This document shows positions 34,102 through 42,688 of a stretch of DNA of 64,000 nt, one piece after another. How positions within the stretch are numbered: position 1 is the first letter of the stretch; each line of letters starts with the position of its first letter. The stretch covers positions 62,001 to 126,000 of the forward strand of contig NZ_RXOM01000003.1 of the NCBI RefSeq assembly GCF_008692195.1, read 5' to 3'. Made by a program: the position numbers and the translations under genes. Origin of the DNA: Salegentibacter sp. R32. Its GTDB lineage: Bacteria; Bacteroidota; Bacteroidia; Flavobacteriales; Flavobacteriaceae. The notes beneath the pieces are model-generated. The model was not told where the DNA came from, ran no database searches, and worked only from the letters and a program-made list of their open reading frames with translations.

Positions 34102-35274
34102 ATGAATTACATACTCTTTGACGGAGATTCTAGAAATAAATTATTACCGTTTACTTTTACGCGACCGGTTGCCGATATTCGCGTGGGGATTTTAACTATT
34201 CGTGAAAAATGGGAAATGCTGTTAGAAGCTACGACCACGACAGTAACAGAAGATTATTTGTCTGGAAAATGGCCAATGGTCGAGATGGAAACCAATGTGA
34301 TGATTAATGGTGCTTATTTTCCTTCGGAAAGTTTATTAAATCAGATTGAAAATTTAAAAGCAAATCAAGTCATTGTTCATCAAGACACGTATGTTGCGTT
34401 TATGACTGCGGAAGGGGAAGAAGTAGATTTAGAAAGTTTTACAACGATTGAAGTAGAAGAGGAGCCACTTTTTATTGAAAATACTTGGGATATTTTTTCC
34501 AAAAACGGTGATGCAATTGAATTTGATTTTTATTGGCTTACCAAAGATCGGGAATCAGCTGAAATTCCAGATTCGGTATTTTGTGTAAATAAAGAACGCA
34601 TTTTTGTTGAAGAAGGAGCAAAACTAACTATTGCCTCTTTAAATGCTTCCAACGGACCTATTTACATCGGAAAGGATGCAGAAGTGATGGAAGCTTGTAG
34701 CGTACGTGGACCTTTTGCTCTTTGTGAGCATGCCACCTTAAAAATGGGAGCGAAAATATACGGACCTACCACCGTAGGGCCGCACAGTAAAGTTGGTGGA
34801 GAAGTGAATAATTCAGTAATTATTGGATATTCCAATAAAGGTCATGATGGGTTCTTAGGGAATTCAGTTTTGGGTGAATGGTGTAATTTAGGAGCAGATA
34901 CCAATAATTCCAACTTAAAAAATAATTATGCAGAGGTAAGATTGTGGAGCTACGAAACCGAAGGTTTTGCCAAAACCGGATTACAGTTTTGTGGTTTGAT
35001 GATGGGGGATCATTCTAAATGTGGAATTAATACCATGTTTAACACCGGGACGGTAGTTGGCGTAAGTGCCAATATTTTTGGTGCCGGTTTCCCTAGAAAT
35101 TTTGTGCCGAGTTTTAGTTGGGGCGGAAGCAGTGGAACCACAACCTACAAAACCAATAAAGCCTTTGAAGTAGCCGAAAAAGTAATGGCTAGAAGGGATA
35201 TTGAATTTTCAACAGAAGAGAAAGCGATTCTAGAGCACGTTTTTGAAGAGACTTCAAAGTTTAGAAGAAGTTAA
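34102..35274 (+). CDS. GlmU-like sugar nucleotidyltransferase/acyltransferase
   Basis: A 390-residue protein of the Bacteroidota 'GlmU family'. The N-terminal domain (MNYILFDGDSRNKLLPFTFT, then RVGILTIREKW) is a shortened nucleotidyltransferase-like fold. The C-terminal half is a left-handed beta helix of hexapeptide repeats (GPIYIGKDAEVMEACSVRGP, NSVLGEWCNLGADTNNSNLK). The product is not known in detail; nucleotide-sugar formation for the envelope is likely. The N-terminal domain lacks a clear LxxGxGTRM pyrophosphorylase motif, so uridylyltransferase activity is doubtful. Confidence 0.88.
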   Translation: MNYILFDGDSRNKLLPFTFTRPVADIRVGILTIREKWEMLLEATTTTVTEDYLSGKWPMVEMETNVMINGAYFPSESLLNQIENLKANQVIVHQDTYVAFMTAEGEEVDLESFTTIEVEEEPLFIENTWDIFSKNGDAIEFDFYWLTKDRESAEIPDSVFCVNKERIFVEEGAKLTIASLNASNGPIYIGKDAEVMEACSVRGPFALCEHATLKMGAKIYGPTTVGPHSKVGGEVNNSVIIGYSNKGHDGFLGNSVLGEWCNLGADTNNSNLKNNYAEVRLWSYETEGFAKTGLQFCGLMMGDHSKCGINTMFNTGTVVGVSANIFGAGFPRNFVPSFSWGGSSGTTTYKTNKAFEVAEKVMARRDIEFSTEEKAILEHVFEETSKFRRS

Positions 35275-35334
35275 AATTTTAACATTTATAACTTTATTAT
35301 CAAATACCTTTTTAATTAATTTTATCCAATATAG

Positions 35335-35523
35335 ATGAAATGGGTTTTGACTATAAATGAAATTTTACTTCTTGGTATAGCTTTAGGAGTTATGTGTATT
35401 CTTATCTGTTTAATTATAAGAATTAATTATGTGAAGAAAATCAAGCCGAAAGTTATGCGACAAAAACAAATTTTTGAAGCGATGAATGATTTTATTGTTT
35501 CAAAAAGAAAATTGAGACATTAA
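35335..35523 (+). CDS. Small single-TM protein
   Basis: A 62-residue protein with one hydrophobic segment (EILLLGIALGVMCILICLII) and a basic C-terminal tail (KKIKPKVMRQKQIFEAMNDF). I do not recognise it. It ends four bases from the convergent pentapeptide gene and begins after an AT-rich gap of 60 bases. Confidence 0.55.
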   Translation: MKWVLTINEILLLGIALGVMCILICLIIRINYVKKIKPKVMRQKQIFEAMNDFIVSKRKLRH

Positions 35524-35526
35524 GAT

Positions 35527-36090
35527 TTATCTGATGTTGAGATTGTAATTTAAAAGCAGTCCGCTGAGGTTTTCTATAGAAAAGTGGGCTGCTTTTATGG
35601 TATTAGTTCCTGGGTTGATATTGAAGTTTTGAGCTGTTGTAAAATTACATTTTGCAAGATTGCTTCTTTCAAAAACAGCATTGGTTAAAATGCTATTTTC
35701 AAAGTTACTCCCTTCTACATCAGCTTCTGTAAAATCTACTTCTTTTAGACTACAGTTTTTAAAATTGGTTTTCTTCATTTTGCATTGAAAAAAGGAAGAA
35801 AAATCAAGTTGTGAGTTTTTGAAATTCACTTCAAATAAGAAAGGATTGCACAAATCAAATCGTAACCCTAAGAGTTTACATTCTTCAAAAAAGCAATTGT
35901 TCAAGCTACAATTTTGTAGGTTAGCCGAACTAAAATCACAGGTGAAAAATTCGCATTCTATAAAGTTGAAACCTGAAAGATTTTTGTTATTGAATTTACA
36001 ATTATGAAAACTACAATTGTCAAATTCAGCAGTTTCTTTTTCCTGGGAAAAATCAATATTTCTAAATGCTTCGTCTTGGTAAAATTTCAT
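35527..36090 (-). CDS. Pentapeptide-repeat protein
   Basis: A 187-residue protein built largely of A(D/N)LXX-type pentapeptide repeats from residue 20 to 160 (LSGFNFIECEFFTCDFSSAN, FTEADVEGSNFENSILTNAV). These form a quadrilateral beta helix. Some relatives (Qnr, McbG) protect DNA gyrase, but most chromosomal ones, including short ones like this, are unassigned. I see no signal peptide, so it should be cytoplasmic. It is downstream of purB on the same strand beyond a terminator. Confidence 0.9.
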   Translation of the reverse strand: MKFYQDEAFRNIDFSQEKETAEFDNCSFHNCKFNNKNLSGFNFIECEFFTCDFSSANLQNCSLNNCFFEECKLLGLRFDLCNPFLFEVNFKNSQLDFSSFFQCKMKKTNFKNCSLKEVDFTEADVEGSNFENSILTNAVFERSNLAKCNFTTAQNFNINPGTNTIKAAHFSIENLSGLLLNYNLNIR

Positions 36091-36094
36091 CTTA

Positions 36095-36135
36095 AAAAGT
36101 AAAAGCCCGAAGTTACATAAACTCCGAGCTTTTTG
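36095..36135 (-). terminator. Terminator after purB
   Basis: On the minus strand, stem AAAGCTCGGAGT (36132-36121) pairs with ACTTCGGGCTTT (36113-36102, with two G-T pairs), followed by TACTTTTTAAG. It lies between the purB stop and the pentapeptide gene start. Confidence 0.7.
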
Positions 36136-36161
36136 ATATTAATTTAAAAACTTATTTACTT

Positions 36162-37496
36162 TTAAATCCCTGTATAATTTTGAGGGGTGATGGCCTTTAA
36201 TTCTTGTTTTATTTCTTCTGAAACTTCTAAGGTTTCAATGAAATCTGCAATACTCTGTTCAGTAATTTTTTCATTGGTCCTCGTTAAACCTTTTAAAGCT
36301 TCATAAGGATTTGGATAAGCTTCCCGACGCAAAATAGTTTGAATAGCTTCAGCAACGACGGCCCAGTTTTTTTCTAAATCTTCATTTAGCTTCTCTTCAT
36401 TCAGCAATAATTTGTTCAAACCTTTTAAAGTAGATTGTAAGGCGATAATGGTATGTCCTAAAGGCATTCCGATAGTTCGTAAAACGGTACTATCGGTCAA
36501 ATCGCGTTGTAGCCTACTTACCGGAAGTTTGGCTGAAAGATGCTCAAATAAAGCATTGGCAACACCTAAATTTCCTTCACTATTTTCAAAATCAATAGGG
36601 TTTACTTTATGTGGCATTGCTGAAGAACCTACTTCACCTTTCTTGATTTTTTGCTTAAAGTAGTCCATAGAAACGTAAGTCCAAATATCACGGTCTAAAT
36701 CAATTAGAATCGTGTTGATTCGTTTTAACGCATCAAAAGTGGCCGCCATATAATCGTAATGTTCAATTTGAGTAGTAGGGAAGGAGTGTTTCATTCCCAA
36801 ACTTTCTACAAACCGTGTCCCAAAGGTTTTCCAATCAATAGTAGGATAAGCTACTTTATGTGCATTATAATTTCCGGTAGCTCCACCAAATTTTGCAGCT
36901 GTAGGTGTACGTTTTAATGTTTTCAGTTGTTCTTCGATCCTCTTTACAAATACTTCAATTTCTTTTCCTAATCGGGTAGGAGAGGCGGGTTGACCGTGTG
37001 TTCTTGCCAAAAGTGGAATTTCTTTCCAGTCTTCCGCTAATTCTTTCAGTTTATCTAAGACTTCATTTAAAAAAGGATGGTAAACATTTTCAATCGCATC
37101 TTTTAAACTTAATGGAACAGAGGTATTATTGATATCTTGAGAAGTTAAACCAAAATGAATAAATTCTTTTGATTCGGTCAAACCAAGTTCATCCATTTCT
37201 TTTTTAATGAAATATTCAACCGCTTTTACATCGTGGTTGGTAATCGATTCAATATCTTTTACCGCTTGGGCGTCTTCTACAGAAAAAGTCTCATAAATCT
37301 CTCTGAGTTTTGGAAAATAAGAGCGATCTACTTTTTGAAGTTGAGGTAAGGGTAACTCACAAAGTGCAATAAAATATTCAATCTCTACTTTTACACGATA
37401 TTTTATCAGTGCTTCTTCGCTAAAATAAGAGACTAAATCTTTGGTTTTGGAAGCATATCTCCCATCAATTGGTGAAATTGCCTGAAGCGGATTCAT
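36162..37496 (-). CDS. purB: Adenylosuccinate lyase
   Basis: Fumarase-superfamily enzyme of purine synthesis, cleaving SAICAR and adenylosuccinate. The signature GSSAMPHKVNPIDFENSEGN is present; the N-terminal LQAISPIDGRYASKTKDL and ARTHGQPASPTRLGKE also match. 444 residues is normal. The downstream gene order in relatives often includes the HEAT-like protein encoded here at 37833-38396; in this window a small plus-strand gene lies between. Confidence 0.96.
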   Translation of the reverse strand: MNPLQAISPIDGRYASKTKDLVSYFSEEALIKYRVKVEIEYFIALCELPLPQLQKVDRSYFPKLREIYETFSVEDAQAVKDIESITNHDVKAVEYFIKKEMDELGLTESKEFIHFGLTSQDINNTSVPLSLKDAIENVYHPFLNEVLDKLKELAEDWKEIPLLARTHGQPASPTRLGKEIEVFVKRIEEQLKTLKRTPTAAKFGGATGNYNAHKVAYPTIDWKTFGTRFVESLGMKHSFPTTQIEHYDYMAATFDALKRINTILIDLDRDIWTYVSMDYFKQKIKKGEVGSSAMPHKVNPIDFENSEGNLGVANALFEHLSAKLPVSRLQRDLTDSTVLRTIGMPLGHTIIALQSTLKGLNKLLLNEEKLNEDLEKNWAVVAEAIQTILRREAYPNPYEALKGLTRTNEKITEQSIADFIETLEVSEEIKQELKAITPQNYTGI

Positions 37497-37657
37497 AGGT
37501 TTACTTTAAAAAATTAAAGCAGTAAATATAAAACTTAACTGCCACCTAAAAAACTGAATGTAAAACTTATTTTTATGTAGAATTAACTATTTGTTAGTCA
37601 GAAAAATATCATTTCATTTAAAATAATTTGTATCTTGTTAGACTTTTATAATTGAAA

Positions 37658-37843
37658 ATGATAAGTAAGGAAATTTTAAAAAAGGAATTGGATAATTTTC
37701 CTGATTACATGACTATCGATGAAGTTGTTGGAAGACTTATTGTACTAGAAAGACGTGAACTTCAAATGAAGTACGACAAAAACCTTGGAAGCATTTCTGT
37801 GGAAGAATTGGATGCAGAAATGGAAAAGTGGTTTAAGATGTAG
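37658..37843 (+). CDS. Small protein resembling an addiction-module antitoxin component
   Basis: A 61-residue acidic protein (ATG 37658; a TTG two codons upstream is ignored). The layout FPDYMTIDEVVGRLIVLERR followed by SISVEELDAEMEKWF matches the general pattern of small type II antitoxins found before RelE/ParE toxins (Thr-Ile-Asp-Glu-Val, then a helix ending with Lys-Trp). No toxin gene follows; the next gene is convergent and overlaps it by 11 bases. It may be a solitary antitoxin or an unrelated small protein. Confidence 0.55.
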   Translation: MISKEILKKELDNFPDYMTIDEVVGRLIVLERRELQMKYDKNLGSISVEELDAEMEKWFKM

Positions 37844-38396
37844 GTCGTTTTTCTATTTTATCAATAATTTTTCTCGCGCGTGCTTTATAACCTGAAGTGC
37901 CGGAAGCATAATTTTGTTCTAAAATTAGCTTCAATTCCGGATGAATCCAATCAATTTCTTTTCCCAATAAAAATAGGGTTTGCATACTGTAAGCTTGCGG
38001 TGCGACTTTTTGCGGAGTAATCATCCAATCGAAACAGATAGCAGTAATTTTTTCTTTATCGGTAGGTTGAAGTGAGATAGAAGGTTTTTTACCATAGAAA
38101 TTTAGCGTCCATAATTCAAAAATTTTAGCTAGCGGTCTAACCATATCGTCTCGTTTAGATTTTTCTGCCAACTCATAAATTTTGGTTTTTTGCTGAAAGA
38201 TAAGTTCTTCTTTTTTCTGACAAACTAATTCTAAGGCTCTTGCAGCTTTCCCGGCGACTTCATTTTTTTCATCCATCGCTATTTGAATAACTTCTTCAAT
38301 TAGTTGAGGTTCATTTATAAGTTGCCCGGTGAAAATTTTTCGGTTTTCAGATTTTGCGTTAAGACTAATTAAACCTTCTAAAAGTTCTTTATTCAT
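37833..38396 (-). CDS. HEAT-like helical protein linked to purB
   Basis: A 187-residue soluble protein, almost all helix, with motifs such as MDEKNEVAGKAARALELVCQ and VRPLAKIFELWT that look like HEAT/ARM repeats. I know of no function; proteins of this kind are commonly found near purB in Flavobacteriaceae. Its start codon overlaps the last base of the PD-(D/E)XK gene upstream, so the two are translationally adjacent even though the nuclease gene looks like an insertion. Confidence 0.65.
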   Translation of the reverse strand: MNKELLEGLISLNAKSENRKIFTGQLINEPQLIEEVIQIAMDEKNEVAGKAARALELVCQKKEELIFQQKTKIYELAEKSKRDDMVRPLAKIFELWTLNFYGKKPSISLQPTDKEKITAICFDWMITPQKVAPQAYSMQTLFLLGKEIDWIHPELKLILEQNYASGTSGYKARARKIIDKIEKRPTS

Positions 38397-40243
38397 TATT
38401 TGCTTAACGCCTTTATTATTCGGTCTTCATTGATTACAACATCTCTAAATAATAAAACTTTTGGAAATTCTGTATGTTTTGAATCTTTAAATGCAGTTAA
38501 TATTTTAGATAAACCAGATGCAGTAAGTAAGGAAAGGTTTAGTTCGAAATTCATTTCACAGTCTGTGATAAAATCATCACTAAAATCTGGAGCAATTAAT
38601 AAAATTTTAGCTACTCTAATTCCATTTTTTTCAGTAACAGACTTATAAGATTTTAATTGCCTCGAAACAGTACTAAATTTATTATAGCCTCTTTCTTTAC
38701 TTGTTTTACATTCTATAATGATTACATCCCCATTTTCTAAACGAATTAATATATCTATTAAATCTTTTTTGGTATTTAAAGATTTCCTTAAATCTTCATC
38801 AATGTTAAAACCAAGTTCAGAAAATATAGTTCTCGTTAACTCTTCAAATTTAATACCCAATTCACTTTCTTTTACAGAAATTCCATTTTCTTTAAGGGTG
38901 TTTAAATCTCTATAAGCAACTTTTTCATAGTTTTCAAGATATAAATTTTCAGCATCTTTATAATGTTCCAATGTGTTTAAGATATCATCACCTCTTTGTT
39001 TTATACCATTATCTTGAATAAAAATTTTAAAATCTTCTTTTGGTATTAAGTCTAAAATATCTCTAGGCTTAATATTATAATCTAATAATAATTCTGCTTT
39101 GAGAACAAATTCGTCTTGAATTTCAAACTGCTTTCTAATTTGAGAATTTAATTTGGGAAGGGATACATTTAATTCAGTAAGTAATTTTTCAAATCCATCA
39201 AATGAAATATGAATGTTTTCATCTTTTTCAACACTTTCAAAATATAATATTAAATTATCAATTTTATCATCTAAAGTGCTGCCTCTAAGGTTATCAATAT
39301 TTAACTTTTTTTCACATAGCTCATTTAGTGTTTTCTTTTTTTCAGTGAGATTTGAATCTTTCTTATAGATATCATTCATAAGTAGACCTTTAAAAGAAAC
39401 ACCTTCGTTTATTATTTCTTCAATTTTTTCTAAATAGCTTATATTTCTATCAATATTATGTTTTCTTGCAATTTGGTTAATAATGGGTTCTCTTAGTAAG
39501 CGTAACGTTCTTCGTAAAAACTTGTCTGCAACTTCTTTATTTCTTAGCTTTCTTAAAAGTCTTACCATCTCATCTGCAACAAAAATTGTATTCTCTTTTT
39601 TTAAATAAAAGATTACTCCTATATTTTTCAGATTATTAATAACTTCCATTATATCTAATTTTTTAATTGGAAGTATTGAATAGTTTATAAGTTTTACTTC
39701 TTCTTGTGAAAGATTTAATTGATTAGAAAGAATTAAAATGATAGATAATTCGTCTGATGTAATTTTAGCATCTCTATTATTATCTAAATCATTTTTATAA
39801 GCAGTATTTAGACAAGCTTTATATATTTGATAATCCCTTTTTCGTTCGTCTGATATATCAGACTTATCATTTTGAAACTCTTGATTGGTTTGTTTTATTT
39901 TTAATTTTATATGTTTTATTTCAGCATCATATAATCTTGAAAACCAATCTTGCTTCATAATACAATTACCATCTTTTATCAAAATATCGACTAAAATATC
40001 TAATTGTGAAGATGTATCTTGAAATTCACATTTTAAATACTCAAAAAATTCTTTTTCTATTAAGGAAAAAACTTTGGCAACATTTAAGCTATCTACGGAT
40101 TTTAGGCCTTTATCTGCGGAACTAAGAATTTTATCAATTTCTTTTAAATTTTTTGGATTCTGTGAAATGATGTTATCTATAACTTTGATAAAGTTATTTT
40201 TATCAATAGAGTTTAAACGTTCTAAAATTTTTTCAAGTTTCAT
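38396..40243 (-). CDS. Large helical protein with C-terminal PD-(D/E)XK nuclease domain
   Basis: A 615-residue protein not recognised as a whole. Residues 1-430 are charged and predominantly helical, with no detectable motif. The C-terminal domain (about 455-615) carries FEELTRTIFSELGFNIDEDL, then D497 in KKDLIDILIRLENGDVIIIE and E511-C-K513, with KTSKERGYNKF following: the D-x13-ExK arrangement and following Lys-rich loop of restriction-endonuclease-like (Mrr/type IV-like) folds. A nuclease is likely; a defence role is inference. The coding DNA is AT-rich relative to the neighbours and the gene separates the purB region from the sirtuin gene. Confidence 0.75.
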   Translation of the reverse strand: MKLEKILERLNSIDKNNFIKVIDNIISQNPKNLKEIDKILSSADKGLKSVDSLNVAKVFSLIEKEFFEYLKCEFQDTSSQLDILVDILIKDGNCIMKQDWFSRLYDAEIKHIKLKIKQTNQEFQNDKSDISDERKRDYQIYKACLNTAYKNDLDNNRDAKITSDELSIILILSNQLNLSQEEVKLINYSILPIKKLDIMEVINNLKNIGVIFYLKKENTIFVADEMVRLLRKLRNKEVADKFLRRTLRLLREPIINQIARKHNIDRNISYLEKIEEIINEGVSFKGLLMNDIYKKDSNLTEKKKTLNELCEKKLNIDNLRGSTLDDKIDNLILYFESVEKDENIHISFDGFEKLLTELNVSLPKLNSQIRKQFEIQDEFVLKAELLLDYNIKPRDILDLIPKEDFKIFIQDNGIKQRGDDILNTLEHYKDAENLYLENYEKVAYRDLNTLKENGISVKESELGIKFEELTRTIFSELGFNIDEDLRKSLNTKKDLIDILIRLENGDVIIIECKTSKERGYNKFSTVSRQLKSYKSVTEKNGIRVAKILLIAPDFSDDFITDCEMNFELNLSLLTASGLSKILTAFKDSKHTEFPKVLLFRDVVINEDRIIKALSK

Positions 40244-40358
40244 TGATTGTGATGTTAATTGAAATTAAATGTAAATAGTTTTTTAAGATACCAGATATAT
40301 ACTTTATAGGTTAAAATAAGATAAATATATAAAAAATAACCTTTAAGTGTATCGTTTA

Positions 40359-41039
40359 TTAATTTTCCATCAACCTACTTACTAATTCAACAACACCTCT
40401 TGAGGCCTTTTGTGCAATTACTTCGATATTCTTAGAAGAATCAATCGATGGGTTGGGATCTATAAAATAAACCGGTGTATTTTCTGGGGCATAATGCATT
40501 AAACTGGCTGCTGGATAAACTTGCATAGAAGTACCAATAATGATAAGAATATCTGCTTTTTCAACTAGTTCAACGGCAACTTCCAACATCGGGACTTGCT
40601 CCCCAAACCATACCACGTGTGGACGTAATTGATGGTTGTGCTCACAGAAGTCACCTAGCTGTAAATCGTCTTTCCAATCTAAAATAAGGTTTTCATCAAA
40701 GGTACTTCTTACTTTAAATAACTCGCCATGTAAATGGGTAACATTAGCACTTCCGGCACGTTCATGTAAATCATCTACGTTTTGGGTGATGATGTTAACA
40801 TTGTATTTTTCTTCTAATTTTACTAAAGCTTTATGTGCAGTATTAGGCTCAACTTCTTTTAATTGTCTTCGCCGTTTATTGTAAAAGTCGAGTACGAGTT
40901 CTTGATTTTTTTCCCAACCTTGAGGAGAAGCAACTTCCATCACATCGTGACCTTCCCACAGACCATTGTCATCCCTAAAAGTTTTAATACCGCTTTCTGC
41001 ACTCATTCCGGCACCGGTTAGCACTACAATATTTTTCAT
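40359..41039 (-). CDS. cobB: NAD-dependent protein deacylase, sirtuin class III-like
   Basis: Removes acyl groups from lysines using NAD. A 226-residue protein with GAGMSAESGIKTFRD, TQNVDDLHERAG, HLHGELFKVRS and RPHVVWFGEQVP. The class III substrate-binding pair is conserved (Tyr and Arg in DFYNKRRRQL), so it may remove succinyl or malonyl groups. The zinc-binding cysteines of E. coli CobB are absent: only a single Cys (FCEHNHQLRPH) remains in the whole protein. Confidence 0.93.
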   Translation of the reverse strand: MKNIVVLTGAGMSAESGIKTFRDDNGLWEGHDVMEVASPQGWEKNQELVLDFYNKRRRQLKEVEPNTAHKALVKLEEKYNVNIITQNVDDLHERAGSANVTHLHGELFKVRSTFDENLILDWKDDLQLGDFCEHNHQLRPHVVWFGEQVPMLEVAVELVEKADILIIIGTSMQVYPAASLMHYAPENTPVYFIDPNPSIDSSKNIEVIAQKASRGVVELVSRLMEN

Positions 41040-41113
41040 AGCCTATTATTTTAAAAGTTGAAAGTCTAAAGTTAAAACTTAAAATTTCAACTAAAAAACT
41101 CTACTTTAGCACG

Positions 41114-41773
41114 ATGAGAGACCAAAAACTTTTAGATTATTTAGAAACTTACCTAACTCCCCGCAGAATAGGATTATTTAATAAAGTCTTAGCAGAGAGA
41201 ACCAATCATTTTACGGTTGCGACAGAAGATGTATATCAGTTGCACAACACTAGTGCGGTGATTAGAAGTTGTGATGTTTTTGGCGTACAGAATATTCATA
41301 TTACCGAAGAAAGAAACGTACGGAAAATAGATCGTGAAATTGCCATGGGAGCACAAAAATGGGTCAACGTAAACCGTTACCATAAAGTTTCAGATTCTAT
41401 CAATGCGTTAAGAAAAAAAGGTTATCAAATTGTAGCGACAACACCGCATAATGATGCTTGCCTATTAGATGATTTTGATATTTCCCAACCGGCTGCCATA
41501 TTTTTTGGTACTGAGAAGCAAGGCTTGAGTGAAGAACTACTGAACGAAGCGGACAGCTATTTAAAAATACCCATGGCAGGTTTTACAGAAAGTTTGAATA
41601 TTTCGGTTTCTGCAGCGATAATCCTTCAAAATCTTACTTCACGTTTAAAGCAAAGTGAAATTAATTGGCGCTTAAGTGAAGAAGAAAAATTCGATATACG
41701 AATGCATTGGGCTACCAATTGTATTAAAAGTAGCGACCAGATTATAGAACGTTACTTTAAAGAGAACTCATAA
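41114..41773 (+). CDS. trmH: tRNA (guanosine-2'-O)-methyltransferase, TrmH family
   Basis: SPOUT-class methyltransferase modifying tRNA G18. It has NTSAVIRSCDVFGVQNIHI, FFGTEKQGLSEELL and KIPMAGFTESLNISVSAAI, the three SpoU motifs forming the knotted SAM site, plus the N-terminal TPRRIGLFNKVLAERT typical of TrmH. 219 residues. Its 3' end overlaps the convergent beta-propeller gene by 22 bases. Confidence 0.94.
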   Translation: MRDQKLLDYLETYLTPRRIGLFNKVLAERTNHFTVATEDVYQLHNTSAVIRSCDVFGVQNIHITEERNVRKIDREIAMGAQKWVNVNRYHKVSDSINALRKKGYQIVATTPHNDACLLDDFDISQPAAIFFGTEKQGLSEELLNEADSYLKIPMAGFTESLNISVSAAIILQNLTSRLKQSEINWRLSEEEKFDIRMHWATNCIKSSDQIIERYFKENS

Positions 41774-42609
41774 AGGTTTCTTCCTTTCTTCTTGCTTTCT
41801 TTTTCATCGGCAAGAAAAGCTGTAGTGCTATTTTTATAGCAAATACTCTCTTTTTGTGTACGCTTTCCTGGTATATCGTATTGTTGAATATTTCCTCCAA
41901 AAAAATCATTATCTTTAAAATTACTAAGTTTCCAAATATGTTGTTCACTTAATAAAATTATTTCATTTTCTTCTGCATTAATACTTGCTGCAGTAATCCA
42001 ACATTCTCGTTTGCCTTCACAAGTTTTATAAGTTCCTATTTTTTTAGCTTTATACCTGCCGGGTTTAGCAGGTAATTGATAAACATTTACAGTCCCGTCA
42101 GGATGTTCACTTCTATTTTTAGTGAACATATACAGATGGCCATTTTTGTATATAAGAGCTTCAGAACCAAAATTCATATTTTCATTATCGGCAGGAAAAG
42201 TTTCTTGATCTTCAAATGAAAACTCTATTTTTTCTGCAATCGCTTCTTCTTTTTGCTGAAGAAAATTTTTAACGATATAAATGGTTAAATCTTCACGATC
42301 GTTATCATTATTACCGGTATCTGCAATGTAAAGAGTACCTTGATTATCTTTGGCAAGATCTTCCCAATCTACATTTTCAGCATTTTCAATTTCAATTTCT
42401 TGCTGAAGTTCCCCCTTAGGGGTAAAACCATATACAATATTTGGATTACCAGAATCGTTGATTGCCCAAATTAAATCTGAACCTTCTAATATTTCGATTC
42501 CACTTATTTCAGTAAGTTTTTTAGAAAGATGCTTAACTTCTGTAAGGGTATTGTTTTGACTAAAACAAAGTTGAATCGTAAAGAATAAAATAAAAATCAA
42601 TCTTCTCAT
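41752..42609 (-). CDS. Exported beta-propeller-like protein
   Basis: A 285-residue exported protein with signal peptide LIFILFFTIQLCFSQ. The mature part has repeated strands with aromatic closing residues: ISGIEILEGSDLIWAINDSG, DWEDLAKDNQGTLYIADTGN, and FGSEALIYKNGHLYMFTKNR. The pattern is that of a six-bladed propeller, similar to SdiA-regulated or NHL-type proteins. No catalytic motif is evident and the function is unknown. Confidence 0.8.
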   Translation of the reverse strand: MRRLIFILFFTIQLCFSQNNTLTEVKHLSKKLTEISGIEILEGSDLIWAINDSGNPNIVYGFTPKGELQQEIEIENAENVDWEDLAKDNQGTLYIADTGNNDNDREDLTIYIVKNFLQQKEEAIAEKIEFSFEDQETFPADNENMNFGSEALIYKNGHLYMFTKNRSEHPDGTVNVYQLPAKPGRYKAKKIGTYKTCEGKRECWITAASINAEENEIILLSEQHIWKLSNFKDNDFFGGNIQQYDIPGKRTQKESICYKNSTTAFLADEKESKKKGRNLYEFSLK

Positions 42610-42688
42610 ACCACGTCTTTAGAATGTAAAAATACAAAAGCTATGCCGTTAGTTCTTTATGAAGCATTGGTATTTAATAATTATTTTA

